Assembly (NCBI RefSeq): GCF_002269255.1
Contig: NZ_CP022823.1
Coordinates: forward strand, 2,604,001-2,668,000
DNA from: Klebsiella quasivariicola
GTDB taxonomy: Bacteria > Pseudomonadota > Gammaproteobacteria > Enterobacterales > Enterobacteriaceae
Length of the DNA: 64,000 nucleotides
Direction of reading: 5' to 3'
Shown: in pieces, positions 44,014 through 53,717 of the stretch
How positions within the stretch are numbered: position 1 is the first letter of the stretch
How the letters are laid out: every line of letters begins with the position of its first letter
Program-made: the position numbers and the translations under genes
Notes under the pieces: generated by a model
Seen by the model: only the letters and a program-made list of their open reading frames with translations
Database searches by the model: none
Told to the model about the DNA's origin: nothing

Positions 44014-45168
44014 ATGAAAAAAACGATTTTTTCATTGGCGCTGGGCACCTTCGGACTCGGCATGGCGGAATTTGGCATTATGGGCGTGCTGCCGGAGCTG
44101 GCGCACGATGTCGGGATATCTATCCCCGCCGCCGGCAATATGATTGCCTGGTACGCTTTCGGCGTGGTGATTGGCGCGCCGATCATGGCGCTGCTGTCCA
44201 GCCGGTATTCCCTGAAATCGGTGATGCTGTTTCTTGCCGCGCTGTGCCTTCTCGGTAACACCCTGTTTACCGTCTCCAGCAGCTACCCCATGCTGGCGCT
44301 TGGCCGGCTGGTTTCCGGTTTCCCTCATGGGGCGTTCTTTGGCGTGGGGGCGATTATCCTGTCGAAAATCGCGCCGCCGGGGAAAGTGACCGCCGCGGTG
44401 GCGGGGATGATTGGCGGCATGACGCTGGCTAACCTGGTGGGCGTGCCGGGTGGCACCTGGCTCGGGCATCACTTTAGCTGGCGCTATACCTTTGCGCTTA
44501 TCGCGGTGTTTAACGTGGCGGTATTCCTGGCGATCTTCTGCTGGGTGCCCACGCTTTATGACCGGGCCTCCACCCGGTTGCGCGAGCAGTTTCGTTTTCT
44601 GGCGTCGCCGGCGCCGTGGCTGATTTTCGCCGCCACCATGTTCGGTAACGCCGGCGTGTTTGCCTGGTTCAGCTATATCAAACCCTTTATGATCCATGTC
44701 TCGGGCTTTGCCGAAAGCCGGATGATGCTGATTATGATGCTGGCGGGGCTGGGAATGGTGGTCGGCAATTTGCTCAGCGGCAAAATTTCCGGGCGCTACA
44801 GCCCGCTGCGTATCGCGGCGATAACCGACGGGGCGATTGCGGTGACGCTGCTGCTGATCTTTGCCTTCGGTGAGCACAAAGTCGCTTCGCTGGCGCTGGC
44901 GTTTCTCTGCTGTGCCGGGCTGTTTGCCCTGTCGGCGCCGCTGCAGATCCTGTTGCTGCAGAACGCCAAAGGCGGCGAGATGCTGGGGGCGGCAGGGGGA
45001 CAGATCGCCTTTAACCTCGGCAGCGCTATCGGCGCCTTCTGCGGCGGGATGATGATCGCCCAGGGCTTCGGCTGGAACAGCGTGGCGCTCCCCGCCGCCG
45101 CGCTGTCGTTTCTGGCGATGAGCGCCTTGCTCATCTATGGCTGTCACCAGCGGCGGCAGGCCGTCTGA
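44014..45168 (+). CDS. araJ: MFS transporter AraJ
   Basis: This 384-residue, twelve-helix DHA1-type transporter aligns along its length with E. coli AraJ: LALGTFGLGMAEFGIMGVL in helix 1, LVSGFPHGAFFGVGAI, and SAPLQILLLQNAKGGEMLGA near the end. E. coli AraJ is arabinose-inducible but of unproven substrate. Here there is no adjacent ara gene, and I saw no clear AraC half-sites in the 264 bases upstream. It ends 6 bases before a convergent gene. Confidence 0.88.
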   Translation: MKKTIFSLALGTFGLGMAEFGIMGVLPELAHDVGISIPAAGNMIAWYAFGVVIGAPIMALLSSRYSLKSVMLFLAALCLLGNTLFTVSSSYPMLALGRLVSGFPHGAFFGVGAIILSKIAPPGKVTAAVAGMIGGMTLANLVGVPGGTWLGHHFSWRYTFALIAVFNVAVFLAIFCWVPTLYDRASTRLREQFRFLASPAPWLIFAATMFGNAGVFAWFSYIKPFMIHVSGFAESRMMLIMMLAGLGMVVGNLLSGKISGRYSPLRIAAITDGAIAVTLLLIFAFGEHKVASLALAFLCCAGLFALSAPLQILLLQNAKGGEMLGAAGGQIAFNLGSAIGAFCGGMMIAQGFGWNSVALPAAALSFLAMSALLIYGCHQRRQAV

Positions 45169-45174
45169 CGCCGC

Positions 45175-46266
45175 TTACTCGCGCCAGGGCTCCCCAAGCG
45201 TCAGCATCAGGCGGTTGGCCCAGGCGAAAAAGGCCGCCGACTGTAGCAGATCCAGCTGGGCCAGGGTCTCTAAACCCTGCGCATCAAGCGCCGCCAGATG
45301 GCCGGCGTTTAACGCGGGTGGCGTCACCGACAGCGCGGCGGCGGCGTCGATCTCCGCCTGCCAGCGCGGCGACTGCCCGTCGCGCAGATTCTCTCCCGGC
45401 GTGACCGCCAGCAGCGTGTCCACGGCGGTCTCGTCCTTCGCCAGCTGCGCCGCTTTGCGGGCATGCACCGAGGCGCAATAGATACAACCGTTGATTTTGC
45501 TGGTCACCGTGGCCGCCAGCTCGCGCTCGGCGCGCGGCAATCCTCCCGGGGTATAGAAAATGCCTTTATCGGTCAGGGTCCGCTGCTCCAGCACCGGCTG
45601 ATTGCGCGCCAGCAGGCGAAAGTAGGGGGAGTCGCTATGGCCATATTTGGCCAGAGTCGCCTGCTCTTCAGCGCTGAATTCCGCCAGCGGTTTATCGGCC
45701 AGCCAGGGTTCCCAGTGCAGCTCGTCGCGGGTGAAGCGAACCGGGGCCGCTTTGCCGCTCTGGGTATGCGGTGTGGTGTGCCAGTACCCGGCGACCACCG
45801 GCGAATCGGCGATGACGATCGGTTTATGGTTGAGCGCCCGCAGGCCCAGCAGCAGTCGGCTCTGGAAGCTGACAAAGGCCACCAGCTGCGCCAGGGTGAC
45901 GATGCCGCGCAGGCTCCAGCCCGCGCTGGTCAAGGTGTGCAGCGCGCCGGGAGTCGCTTCGACAGGAGTGAAGGTCAACAGGCGGGCGAACGCCAGCGCC
46001 GGGACCAGACGATCGGTGGTCGGGTCGGCTAGGCCAAAGCCGGCATAGTGCGCCGCCAGCGCGTCTGCCTGGTGTAATTTCGCTACCTTCGCGGCCACCG
46101 CGAAGCGTTCATCAAGAGGAAAGTCAGCGTCCTGCTGGCTGAACAGCACTTCATAACTTCCCTGGGCGTGACGGGTAGCGGCGTCGCGTACTGCGCGCGC
46201 CTGGTCGAGCGGGGAACCGGCGGCGATCTCCGCCAGTTCGGCCAGAATATCCTGACTCAGCGTCAT
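45175..46266 (-). CDS. fused alkylhydroperoxidase (CMD)-domain protein, Avi_7169 type
   Basis: This 363-residue protein appears to join two carboxymuconolactone-decarboxylase-like parts. The N-terminal region (about 1-160) lacks the redox pair. The C-terminal region has the AhpD-type motif CIYCASVH (Cys261, Cys264, His268), which reduces peroxides or handles electrophiles. It follows a luciferase-like monooxygenase by 9 bases and ends a six-gene ABC importer operon. It could detoxify a peroxide made by that monooxygenase. The substrate is unknown. Confidence 0.82.
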   Translation of the reverse strand: MTLSQDILAELAEIAAGSPLDQARAVRDAATRHAQGSYEVLFSQQDADFPLDERFAVAAKVAKLHQADALAAHYAGFGLADPTTDRLVPALAFARLLTFTPVEATPGALHTLTSAGWSLRGIVTLAQLVAFVSFQSRLLLGLRALNHKPIVIADSPVVAGYWHTTPHTQSGKAAPVRFTRDELHWEPWLADKPLAEFSAEEQATLAKYGHSDSPYFRLLARNQPVLEQRTLTDKGIFYTPGGLPRAERELAATVTSKINGCIYCASVHARKAAQLAKDETAVDTLLAVTPGENLRDGQSPRWQAEIDAAAALSVTPPALNAGHLAALDAQGLETLAQLDLLQSAAFFAWANRLMLTLGEPWRE

Positions 46267-46275
46267 GGTGACTCC

Positions 46276-47262
46276 TTATCTGATGTGGGGGGCAATATGC
46301 TGAGCGATCAGCTCAATGGAACGCAGCGTATCCCGGTGCGAAGGCTCGACAGAGTGCACCTGAAACGAAATATCGGTGGCGCGGGCCAGCACGCTGTCCT
46401 TAGCGAGGGAGGCAATAACATGCTCAGGATCGCCGACGTGGGCATCCAGTTGTTGCAAAAAGTCAGTGACACTGTCACCTTCGATCGTATGACCCGCCGC
46501 CCGGTGCTGTGTCGCCTGTTTGCGCAGACCGGGCTCGGCCACCTGCAGGGCGTGGGCGTGACTGTCGGCGACGAAGGCGGTGCGCGAGGCGAGGATCCGC
46601 GGCGCAACGCCGTCCGGCAGCGCCGCCAGGTAGGCGTCGATGATCGGGTTCTGAATGGCGTCCAGCGGCAGCCGTGGTTCTCCGGACGGCCGTGGCTGAG
46701 TGCGCGACAGCATCAGCCCGTGCCCCGCCTGACCGGCGCGGATGGCGCCCTCCACCGAGAAGGTGGCGATCCAGATCCGCTCCGCCAGCTGCGGCGCCGG
46801 CGGGTAGAGATGGTTGTCCGGGTGGCTCAGCGTGTCGCCGCGCCAGGCGCTGTGGATCAGGTGAAGATGGTCGGCAAATACCGCCCCGCGCTGCTCGCTG
46901 GTCAGGCCGAAGGGCAGAAACGAGGTTGGCGTGCCGCCGGAGCCAAACCCCACCTCCAGTCGCCCGTCGGTGAGTAAATCCAGTACCGCCGCGTCTTCGG
47001 CGACGCGCAGCGGATTTTCCATTGGCAGAGTGATAATCGCCGTGCCGAGACGGATCCGGTCGGTCTGCGCCGCGACGTGGGCGAGAAACACCAGCGGCGA
47101 AGGCAGGCCGCCTTCCTGTTCATGAAAATGGTGCTGGGCAATCCAGGCGCTGTCGAAGCCCAAGCGCTCCGCGTGGCGGATCTGTTCGGCCGCCAGCCGG
47201 TAGCGCGTTTGCGCGGAGCCCTGATCGAGCAGACGGGTAAAAAAGCCGAGGCGTTTAGGCAT
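46276..47262 (-). CDS. luciferase-like FMN-dependent monooxygenase, KPN_01858 type
   Basis: This 328-residue TIM-barrel flavoprotein of the bacterial-luciferase superfamily shows AERLGFDSAWIAQHHFHEQEG after the first helix, RIRLGTAIITLPMENPLRVAEDAAVLD, and RLEVGFGSGGTP. It needs reduced FMN from a separate reductase. Its stop side faces the CMD gene and its start abuts the ATPase stop (shared base 47262). It belongs to a family I recall as named from K. pneumoniae. The imported substrate it oxidises is not known. Confidence 0.85.
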   Translation of the reverse strand: MPKRLGFFTRLLDQGSAQTRYRLAAEQIRHAERLGFDSAWIAQHHFHEQEGGLPSPLVFLAHVAAQTDRIRLGTAIITLPMENPLRVAEDAAVLDLLTDGRLEVGFGSGGTPTSFLPFGLTSEQRGAVFADHLHLIHSAWRGDTLSHPDNHLYPPAPQLAERIWIATFSVEGAIRAGQAGHGLMLSRTQPRPSGEPRLPLDAIQNPIIDAYLAALPDGVAPRILASRTAFVADSHAHALQVAEPGLRKQATQHRAAGHTIEGDSVTDFLQQLDAHVGDPEHVIASLAKDSVLARATDISFQVHSVEPSHRDTLRSIELIAQHIAPHIR

Positions 47263-48878
47263 TATGCATTCTCCGTGTGGGCCTGTACTAAGCGGGGGGA
47301 AACCTGGGGGATGGCGGCGATCAGCTCGCGGGTGTAGGCCTGCTGCGGGGTGGCGAACAGGCGGTCAACGTCGCCATGCTCCACCACCTGGCCGGCACGC
47401 AGCACCGTGACGCTGTCGGCGATGCGCCGGACCGTCGCCAGATCGTGGGTAATAAACAGGTAGCTCAGACCCAGCTGCTGCTGTAACTGTTGCAGCAGGG
47501 CGAGGATCTGTGCCTGAACGGTGACGTCGAGCGCCGAGGTCGCTTCGTCAAGCACCAGAATGGCCGGCTCGAGGATCAGCGCCCGGGCAATCGCCACCCG
47601 CTGCCGCTGGCCGCCGGAGAGCTCCCGCGGCGTACGCGACAGCAGCTCCGGAGCCAGCGCCACCCGCGCGGCGACGTTCTCCACGCGCAGGCGACGCGCC
47701 GGGGCGCTGAGGCGTTCGAAGTTTTTTAACGGCTCTTCGATAATCGCAAACAGCGTCTGACGCGGGTCGAGTGAGGCGAAGGGGTTCTGGTAGACAAACT
47801 GGATTTTGCGTCGCAGCTGCCGCTGCGCCTCGCGGCTGAGATGCCCGGCGTCGATACCGTCGATGGTCACCTGTCCGGCATCGGCGTGCTCAAAACCCAG
47901 CAGGATCCGCGCCAGGGTGGTTTTCCCGGAGCCGGATTCCCCCACCAGCGCGTGCGTGCTGCCGCGTTTGACCTCAAAGCTGACGCTGTCGAGCGCCTGC
48001 AGCGCCTGTTTGCCCAGCGAGAAGCGTTTGCTGATCCCCGCCACGCGAATGGCCGGTGTGGCCAGCGGCCGGTGACGCGCCGCTGTCAGTCTCAGCGGCG
48101 CATCCTGCAGATCGTGGAGCAGCTGGCGGGTATAAGGGTGCTGCGGACGCTGGACAATCACCTCGGTGGCACCCTGTTCCTGAATCTCTCCCTGACGAAA
48201 TACCATGATCCGATCGGCGCGTTCGGCGGCCAGCGCCAGATCGTGGGTGACAAACAGCACGGCGGTCCCCGATTCGTGACGCAGGATATCAAGCAGATCG
48301 AGAATGCGCTTCTGCACCGTGACGTCGAGAGCGCTGGTGGGCTCGTCGGCAATAATGAGATCCGGCTGCAGGGCAATGGCGATGGCGATCAGCACTCGCT
48401 GTTTCATCCCGCCAGACAGCTGATGTGGGTACTGGTCAAGACGCTGTTCCGGGTGGCTGAGACCGACTTTAGTGAGCAGGTTAAGGACCTGCTGTCGGCG
48501 TTCAGCGGCGGAGAGGGACTGATGCAGGCGCAGGATCTCTTCCACCTGCTGACCAATGGTTTTTACCGGGTTGAGCGAATTGCCGGGGTCCTGCGGCACC
48601 AGGCTGATGCTCACTCCGCGCAGGCGGTTCAGGCGTTTTGCCGACCAGTCGCTAATCACTTCGCCATTGAGGACAATCCGCCCGGCGTCGCGGCGGGCGT
48701 TATCCGCCAGCAGGCCGATTATGGCCTGCGCGGTGGTGGTTTTCCCCGAGCCGGACTCTCCGACGAAGGCCAGCATTTCGCCTCGCTGGATGGAAAAACT
48801 GACGTTGTGCACCACTTCGCGCCATTCGCCCCGTGAGCGGTAGCTGATGCGCAGATCTTCAACGGACAGAACGGTCAT
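47262..48878 (-). CDS. ABC transporter fused double ATPase (dipeptide/nickel family)
   Basis: This 538-residue protein has two complete ABC domains, each with GESGSGKTT Walker A, an LSGG signature (LSGGMKQR and LSGGQRQR) and Walker B (IIADEPTSALDV, ILVLDEATSALDV). The domains correspond to OppD and OppF fused, as in GsiA and YejF. The ATG at 48878 overlaps the upstream permease stop as ATGA. A longer frame adds six residues only. It powers import of the ligand bound by the 50675-52297 protein. Confidence 0.92.
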   Translation of the reverse strand: MTVLSVEDLRISYRSRGEWREVVHNVSFSIQRGEMLAFVGESGSGKTTTAQAIIGLLADNARRDAGRIVLNGEVISDWSAKRLNRLRGVSISLVPQDPGNSLNPVKTIGQQVEEILRLHQSLSAAERRQQVLNLLTKVGLSHPEQRLDQYPHQLSGGMKQRVLIAIAIALQPDLIIADEPTSALDVTVQKRILDLLDILRHESGTAVLFVTHDLALAAERADRIMVFRQGEIQEQGATEVIVQRPQHPYTRQLLHDLQDAPLRLTAARHRPLATPAIRVAGISKRFSLGKQALQALDSVSFEVKRGSTHALVGESGSGKTTLARILLGFEHADAGQVTIDGIDAGHLSREAQRQLRRKIQFVYQNPFASLDPRQTLFAIIEEPLKNFERLSAPARRLRVENVAARVALAPELLSRTPRELSGGQRQRVAIARALILEPAILVLDEATSALDVTVQAQILALLQQLQQQLGLSYLFITHDLATVRRIADSVTVLRAGQVVEHGDVDRLFATPQQAYTRELIAAIPQVSPRLVQAHTENA

Positions 48879-49723
48879 GGGCGTACTCCACTCCACTGGC
48901 GGCTAAGACGATTGGCGGCAAGGACCACGGCGACCACGGCGAGGCCGGGGAAGGTGGTTAGCCACCAGGCGGTTGACAGGTAATTGCGGCCTTCGGCGAT
49001 CAGTAATCCCCACTCCGGCACCGGCGGCGGGGTGCCGTAGCCGAGGAAGCTGAGGGTGGCCAGGGCCAGCATCGCCTGACCGAACTGCAGCGTCGCGAAA
49101 GCAAACACCGCGGTGAGCGAGTTGGGCAGAATATGGCGCCAGAAGACGGCGAGAAAGGTGCCCCCGCTGCCCTGGGCTGCTTCGACGTAATCGCTGTGGC
49201 GCACGCGCACCACCTCCGCCCGCGCCAGGCGCGCGAAGCTGGCGATAGCCGCCACGCCGACCGCCACCGCCGCATTCACCGTACCGAAACCGAGCAGAAT
49301 AATCACCGTCAGCTGCAGCAGCAGGGAGGGGATGGCCAGCAGGACATCGACCAGGCGCATGATGGTGGATTCCACGCGACCGGCCAGCGCCCCGGCGAGG
49401 GTGCCAAGGGCGGTGCCGAACGCCAGGCCGATGGCGACGGCGATCAGCGCCGCCGAGAGAGAATGTACCGCGCCGTACACCACCCGCGTCCACAGATCGC
49501 GCCCCAGCTGGTCGGTACCCAGCCAGTAGTGCGCCTGCGGCGCCAGGCGCTGAGCGCCGGGGATCCCTTCCAGCGGGTTCGCGGCGGTAAACCACTGCGG
49601 GGCGAGGGCCATTAACAGCGCAGTGATCATCACCGCCCACGCCAGCCACAGGCCAGGCTGCAGGCGCACCCTGCGCCATTCCGGGCGGCGGCGAACCGCG
49701 ATGGCATAATCGACCAGGCTCAT
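48875..49723 (-). CDS. ABC transporter permease (DppC type)
   Basis: This 282-residue inner-membrane permease has an N-terminal helix, a periplasmic loop with the NPLEGIPGAQRLAPQAHYWLG signature of DppC/OppC proteins, and the core motif EAAQGSGGTFLAVFWRHILP contacting the ATPase. Four-base overlaps with the genes before and after suggest one translated unit. Confidence 0.92.
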   Translation of the reverse strand: MSLVDYAIAVRRRPEWRRVRLQPGLWLAWAVMITALLMALAPQWFTAANPLEGIPGAQRLAPQAHYWLGTDQLGRDLWTRVVYGAVHSLSAALIAVAIGLAFGTALGTLAGALAGRVESTIMRLVDVLLAIPSLLLQLTVIILLGFGTVNAAVAVGVAAIASFARLARAEVVRVRHSDYVEAAQGSGGTFLAVFWRHILPNSLTAVFAFATLQFGQAMLALATLSFLGYGTPPPVPEWGLLIAEGRNYLSTAWWLTTFPGLAVVAVVLAANRLSRQWSGVRP

Positions 49724-50664
49724 TTCGCACCTCCGGTCTGTAAATGGAGCCGGGGATCCAGTCGCGGCATGACCAGGTCGACCAGCAGGTTGATCAGGAC
49801 GAAACCGAGGGCGGAGATCATCACCACCGCCTGCAGCACGGCGATATCCTGGTTATTCACCGCCTGCTGGGTCAGCTGGCCGAGGCCGCTGCGGCCGAAG
49901 ACGGTCTCGGTGATCAGCGCCCCGGCAATAAGCTCCCCGAGCAGCAGCCCGGCAATATTCAGCGCTGGCAGCAGGGCGTTACCCATGACATGGTGCCAGA
50001 GGACGCCAGTCTCGCTCATGCCCTTGGCGCGGGCGACCGCGACGAAGGGCTGAACCGCCACCTGATCCATGCTGCGCATCAGGATCTGCGCCAGCGGCGC
50101 GGAAATGGGCAGCGCGACGGCGATAACCGGTAAAATCAGTCCCTCCAGCGGACCAGGGTTAATTACCGGGATCCAGCGCAGCTGAAAGGAAAACAGCTGG
50201 ATCAGGGCGATACCCAGCCAGAAGGTAGGCAGAGAGATAAACAGCACCGGTAGCGACTGCAGAAAATTGCTCAGCCAGCGCAGCCCCGGCAGCCGCGAGG
50301 CGAAAGCGAGGGCGAACGCCAGCGCCACCGCCAGCAGAAAGGCCGGCAGGGCGAGGCTTAAGGTATCCGGCAGGTTGCTGGCAATCAGACTACTGACCGC
50401 CAGACCCGCCTGCAGGGAATAGCCAAAGTCGCCGTGCAGCATCGCCAGCAACGTATGCAGATACTGGCGCCACAGCGGGCTGTCGGCGCCGTAGGCCAGC
50501 CGCATCTCGGCGATTTGCGCCGGGCTGAGGCCGAGGTCCGGGTTCTGAAACTTGATCAGCACCGCATCCCCCGGCAGCACCTGCAGCAGGAAAAAGGTGA
50601 GGGTAAATGCCGCCCACAGGACCAGCAGCCCCTGGCCGAACCGTCGCAGAAGATAAGCGCTCAT
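49720..50664 (-). CDS. ABC transporter permease (DppB type)
   Basis: This 314-residue DppB/OppB-type permease starts with the typical YLLRRFGQGLLVLWAAFTLTF helix and contains LPGDA and the ATPase-contact loop ARAKGMSETGVLWHHVMGNALLP. It forms a heterodimer with the next gene product. It lies 10 bases after the binding-protein gene. Confidence 0.92.
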   Translation of the reverse strand: MSAYLLRRFGQGLLVLWAAFTLTFFLLQVLPGDAVLIKFQNPDLGLSPAQIAEMRLAYGADSPLWRQYLHTLLAMLHGDFGYSLQAGLAVSSLIASNLPDTLSLALPAFLLAVALAFALAFASRLPGLRWLSNFLQSLPVLFISLPTFWLGIALIQLFSFQLRWIPVINPGPLEGLILPVIAVALPISAPLAQILMRSMDQVAVQPFVAVARAKGMSETGVLWHHVMGNALLPALNIAGLLLGELIAGALITETVFGRSGLGQLTQQAVNNQDIAVLQAVVMISALGFVLINLLVDLVMPRLDPRLHLQTGGAK

Positions 50665-50674
50665 ATCCGGCCTC

Positions 50675-52297
50675 TTAGTGCTTGTCCAGCCACGCGCCGT
50701 AGAACGACGGGCGACCGACGGCCTCGAAGCTGACGCCTTTGACCCATGGCGCGCCGGCGAACACCTGCGGCTCTTCGAAAATAGGGATCACATAGGCGTT
50801 GTCGATCAGATAGCGCTGGGCGTCCCCGGTTAACTGCAGGCGTTGCTGCGGCTCTACCGCCGCGGAGATGCCGGTCAGCAGGTCATTTAGCTTATCATCG
50901 CGAAAGTGCTGGACTTTATCGCTGGAGCCGCCTTTCTGCAGCAGCGCATCGCGGTTGTTGGGGAAGAACATACTTTTCACCACATCCGGGTCGGCGCGGC
51001 CCACTTCTGAGACGGTGAGCGGGGTTTTCTGCGGGTCAAGATTGTCCAGCGTACGGCTACCGGCATCCCCGGCTTTGACGGTTAACGCCACACCCACCTG
51101 GCGCCACTGCTGGGCGATCAGCTGCAGCACTTCTTTATTCTGCGGCTGCGGCAGCGACTCATATACCGTTAGCGCCAGCCGCTGTCCGTCTTTGCTGCGA
51201 ATACCGTCGGCGGCGGGCTTCCAGCCGGCCTCATCCAGCAACTGCCGGGCTTTGGCCTGGTCGAAGGTCAGCTTATCGCTCAGATTGACATAGCCGGCGG
51301 CAGAGCTGGCCAGTACGGAGGTGGCTTGCGGGTAGTTAGCGGAGAACAGCGTCTCCACCACCTGCCTGGCGTTGGTGGCATGGAGCAGGGCCTGACGCAC
51401 CCGCAGGTCGGCGACCAGAGGGTTATCCGGGCGGAAGCTCAGGCTGTCATTGACCCCGCGGGTAGGGGCCGCGTAGACCTTAAACCCCTGATCGGTCGCC
51501 TGCTTCTCATCGTAGGCCTGCACCTGGCGAATAAAGCCCGCCTGGCCCGCCAGCAACGCGCCGATGCGCACGCTATCTTCCGGCGTCACAATATAGGTGA
51601 TGCCGTCGAGGTTAGCCGGTCCCTGCTGGGCACTGTTTTTCGGCCCCCACTGATAATCCTTGCGCGCCACCAGCGTCAGCTCGCGGCCTGGCTTTTCATC
51701 CTGCACCACAAAGGGCCCGGAGCCGATAATATGCCGGGCATCGCCCAGCGCTTCAAAATTGCGCTGCAGGGTGCTGAGGGACACCAGACCGGAGCCGATG
51801 GTGGCGGTGCCCTGCAGGAAGCCCGGCGACGGTTTGTTGAAGTAAAATTTTACCGTCAGCGGGTCGATCACTTCGCTGCGCTGGTAGTTATTGATCACCT
51901 CCGAGACGGGCAGGCGATGGGCTTTATCTCCCAGACCATAGGTGTCGAAGTTTTTAGCCACGGCGGCGGCGTCCAGCGGGGTGCCGTCTGAGAAGGTGAC
52001 GCCTTTGCGCAAGTGGAAGGTGTATTCGGTTTTATCGGCATTGCTGGTCCAGCTCTCGGCGATCCACGGCTCAATCTCCAGCGTTTTCGGGTTCTGCCAG
52101 GTAAGCTTATCGGTTATCTGATTGAGAATTCCGCCATTTGGATAAAAGCCGCCGGCGGGCGGATAGAGATTGGTGTGCGGTTGCTGCTCCAGATAAATCA
52201 AGGTGCCGCCTTTAACCGGCGTGTCGGCAGCCCAGACGGAAAAGGCGCCAGAGAGAAACAGCGCGGCCAGCGCGGGCAGGCGAAAATGACGATGCAT
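50675..52297 (-). CDS. peptide/nickel-type ABC substrate-binding protein, KPN_01854 type
   Basis: This 540-residue SBP_bac_5 protein has a signal peptide (first 23 residues, ending VWA|AD). The mature protein shows PWIAESWTSNADKTEYTFHL and the GVTFSDGTPLDA signature. It leads the operon and captures the substrate in the periplasm. The presence of a monooxygenase and a CMD protein in the operon argues for a non-peptide ligand, perhaps a sulfur- or amine-containing compound, but this is a guess from context. Confidence 0.9.
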   Translation of the reverse strand: MHRHFRLPALAALFLSGAFSVWAADTPVKGGTLIYLEQQPHTNLYPPAGGFYPNGGILNQITDKLTWQNPKTLEIEPWIAESWTSNADKTEYTFHLRKGVTFSDGTPLDAAAVAKNFDTYGLGDKAHRLPVSEVINNYQRSEVIDPLTVKFYFNKPSPGFLQGTATIGSGLVSLSTLQRNFEALGDARHIIGSGPFVVQDEKPGRELTLVARKDYQWGPKNSAQQGPANLDGITYIVTPEDSVRIGALLAGQAGFIRQVQAYDEKQATDQGFKVYAAPTRGVNDSLSFRPDNPLVADLRVRQALLHATNARQVVETLFSANYPQATSVLASSAAGYVNLSDKLTFDQAKARQLLDEAGWKPAADGIRSKDGQRLALTVYESLPQPQNKEVLQLIAQQWRQVGVALTVKAGDAGSRTLDNLDPQKTPLTVSEVGRADPDVVKSMFFPNNRDALLQKGGSSDKVQHFRDDKLNDLLTGISAAVEPQQRLQLTGDAQRYLIDNAYVIPIFEEPQVFAGAPWVKGVSFEAVGRPSFYGAWLDKH

Positions 52298-52424
52298 GGT
52301 GAATTCCTTTGTTATCTATTGTGTTGCCATCATCGGGCGCGGCTAAAAACAAAGGAAGCAAGGAATTGCGCTAAGCATTTGCGGAAATTGCATTTACTTC
52401 CCGGGGCGGGAAGCGAGGGAAAAG

Positions 52425-52448
52425 CGCCTCTCCCGGACGGGAGAGGCG
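52425..52448 (-). terminator. terminator of adhP
   Basis: CGCCTCTCCC (52425-52434) and GGGAGAGGCG (52439-52448) form a perfect 10-bp stem with a 4-base loop, 8 bases past the adhP stop. A TTTT follows shortly after on the minus strand. Confidence 0.75.
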
Positions 52449-52455
52449 TCGGCGA

Positions 52456-53466
52456 TTAGCTGCGCAGATCGATAACCATACGGCCGCGGATCTGACCCTG
52501 CTCCATCTCTTTAAAGATGGCGTTGATATCTTCCAGCGGGCGCAGGGTGACTTTTGGCACCACTTTACCTTCGGCGGCAAACTGGAAAGCTTCCACCAGA
52601 TCCTGACGGGTGCCGACCAGCGAACCGACCACCTCGATGCCGTCGAGCACCAGACGTGGAATATCGAGGCTCATCGCCTCCGGCGGCAGGCCTACCGCGA
52701 CCACGCGGCCACCGGCGCGAACGGCATCCACCGCCGAGTTAAAGGCCGCTTTAGCCACCGCGGTCACCACGGCAGCATGCGCGCCGCCGGTTTTTTCCTG
52801 AATCACTTTCGCTGCATCTTCATTACGGGAGTTGATGGTCAGGTCGGCGCCCATCGAAGCCGCCAGCTCCAGCTGCCCGTCGTTAACGTCGATAGCGATC
52901 ACTTTGGCGTTAAAAACATTCTTCGCATACTGCAGCGCCAGGTTGCCCAGCCCGCCGAGGCCGTAGATAGCGATCCACTGACCCGGTTTGATGTGGGAAA
53001 CTTTGACCGCTTTGTAGGTGGTGACGCCGGCGCAGGTGATGCTGCTGGCGGCGGCGGAGTCGAGGCCGTCCGGCACTTTTACCGCATAGTTAGCGGTGAC
53101 GATACACTCTTCCGCCATGCCGCCATCGACGGTATAACCGGCGTTTTTCACCGAACGGCACAGCGTCTCGTTGCCGCTGTTACAGTAATCGCAGTGGCCA
53201 CAGCCTTCGAAGAACCACGCTACGCTGGCACGATCGCCCGGTTTCAGGGACGTGACGCCCGGGCCGACTTTTTGTACCACCCCGATCCCTTCATGGCCGA
53301 GAATGACGCCGGTTTTATCGCCAAAATCGCCGTTTTTCACGTGCAGGTCTGTATGACACACGCCGCAGCATTCCATTTTTAACAGCGCTTCGCCGTATTC
53401 CAGCGGGCGCAGCGTTTTTTCCGTGACGTTAACCTGATGGTCGTGGGTAACAACAGCTGCCTTCAT
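52456..53466 (-). CDS. adhP: propanol-preferring/ethanol-active alcohol dehydrogenase
   Basis: This 336-residue zinc-dependent medium-chain dehydrogenase matches E. coli AdhP. Catalytic zinc ligands lie in ECCGVCHTD and GHEG, the structural zinc in CGHCDYCNSGNETLC, and the NAD-binding GLGGLG in the middle. It oxidises ethanol and propanol or reduces aldehydes in the cytoplasm. AAGGAGAC precedes the ATG. It is in the E. coli relative position between fdnGHI and maeA. Confidence 0.95.
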   Translation of the reverse strand: MKAAVVTHDHQVNVTEKTLRPLEYGEALLKMECCGVCHTDLHVKNGDFGDKTGVILGHEGIGVVQKVGPGVTSLKPGDRASVAWFFEGCGHCDYCNSGNETLCRSVKNAGYTVDGGMAEECIVTANYAVKVPDGLDSAAASSITCAGVTTYKAVKVSHIKPGQWIAIYGLGGLGNLALQYAKNVFNAKVIAIDVNDGQLELAASMGADLTINSRNEDAAKVIQEKTGGAHAAVVTAVAKAAFNSAVDAVRAGGRVVAVGLPPEAMSLDIPRLVLDGIEVVGSLVGTRQDLVEAFQFAAEGKVVPKVTLRPLEDINAIFKEMEQGQIRGRMVIDLRS

Positions 53467-53717
53467 GCCTGTCTCCTTGTGGGGGATTGATTAATTTAAT
53501 TAATGCAATAGCACCCAATAAGGATTAGACGCTGAGCGGGGAAATACAAGCTGCTTAGTACAGAATGTGGTTTTTTGCTACAGAGGTAGCACAAAATTCA
53601 TACGATATCGCTATATTTGGTAGGTAATAATATTGACACCGAATGGTCATGTTTTTGTCATCACTCAAATCTATCGTTTTGCGCATCAATTTCTTATAAC
53701 AACAGAGTGAATCGACA

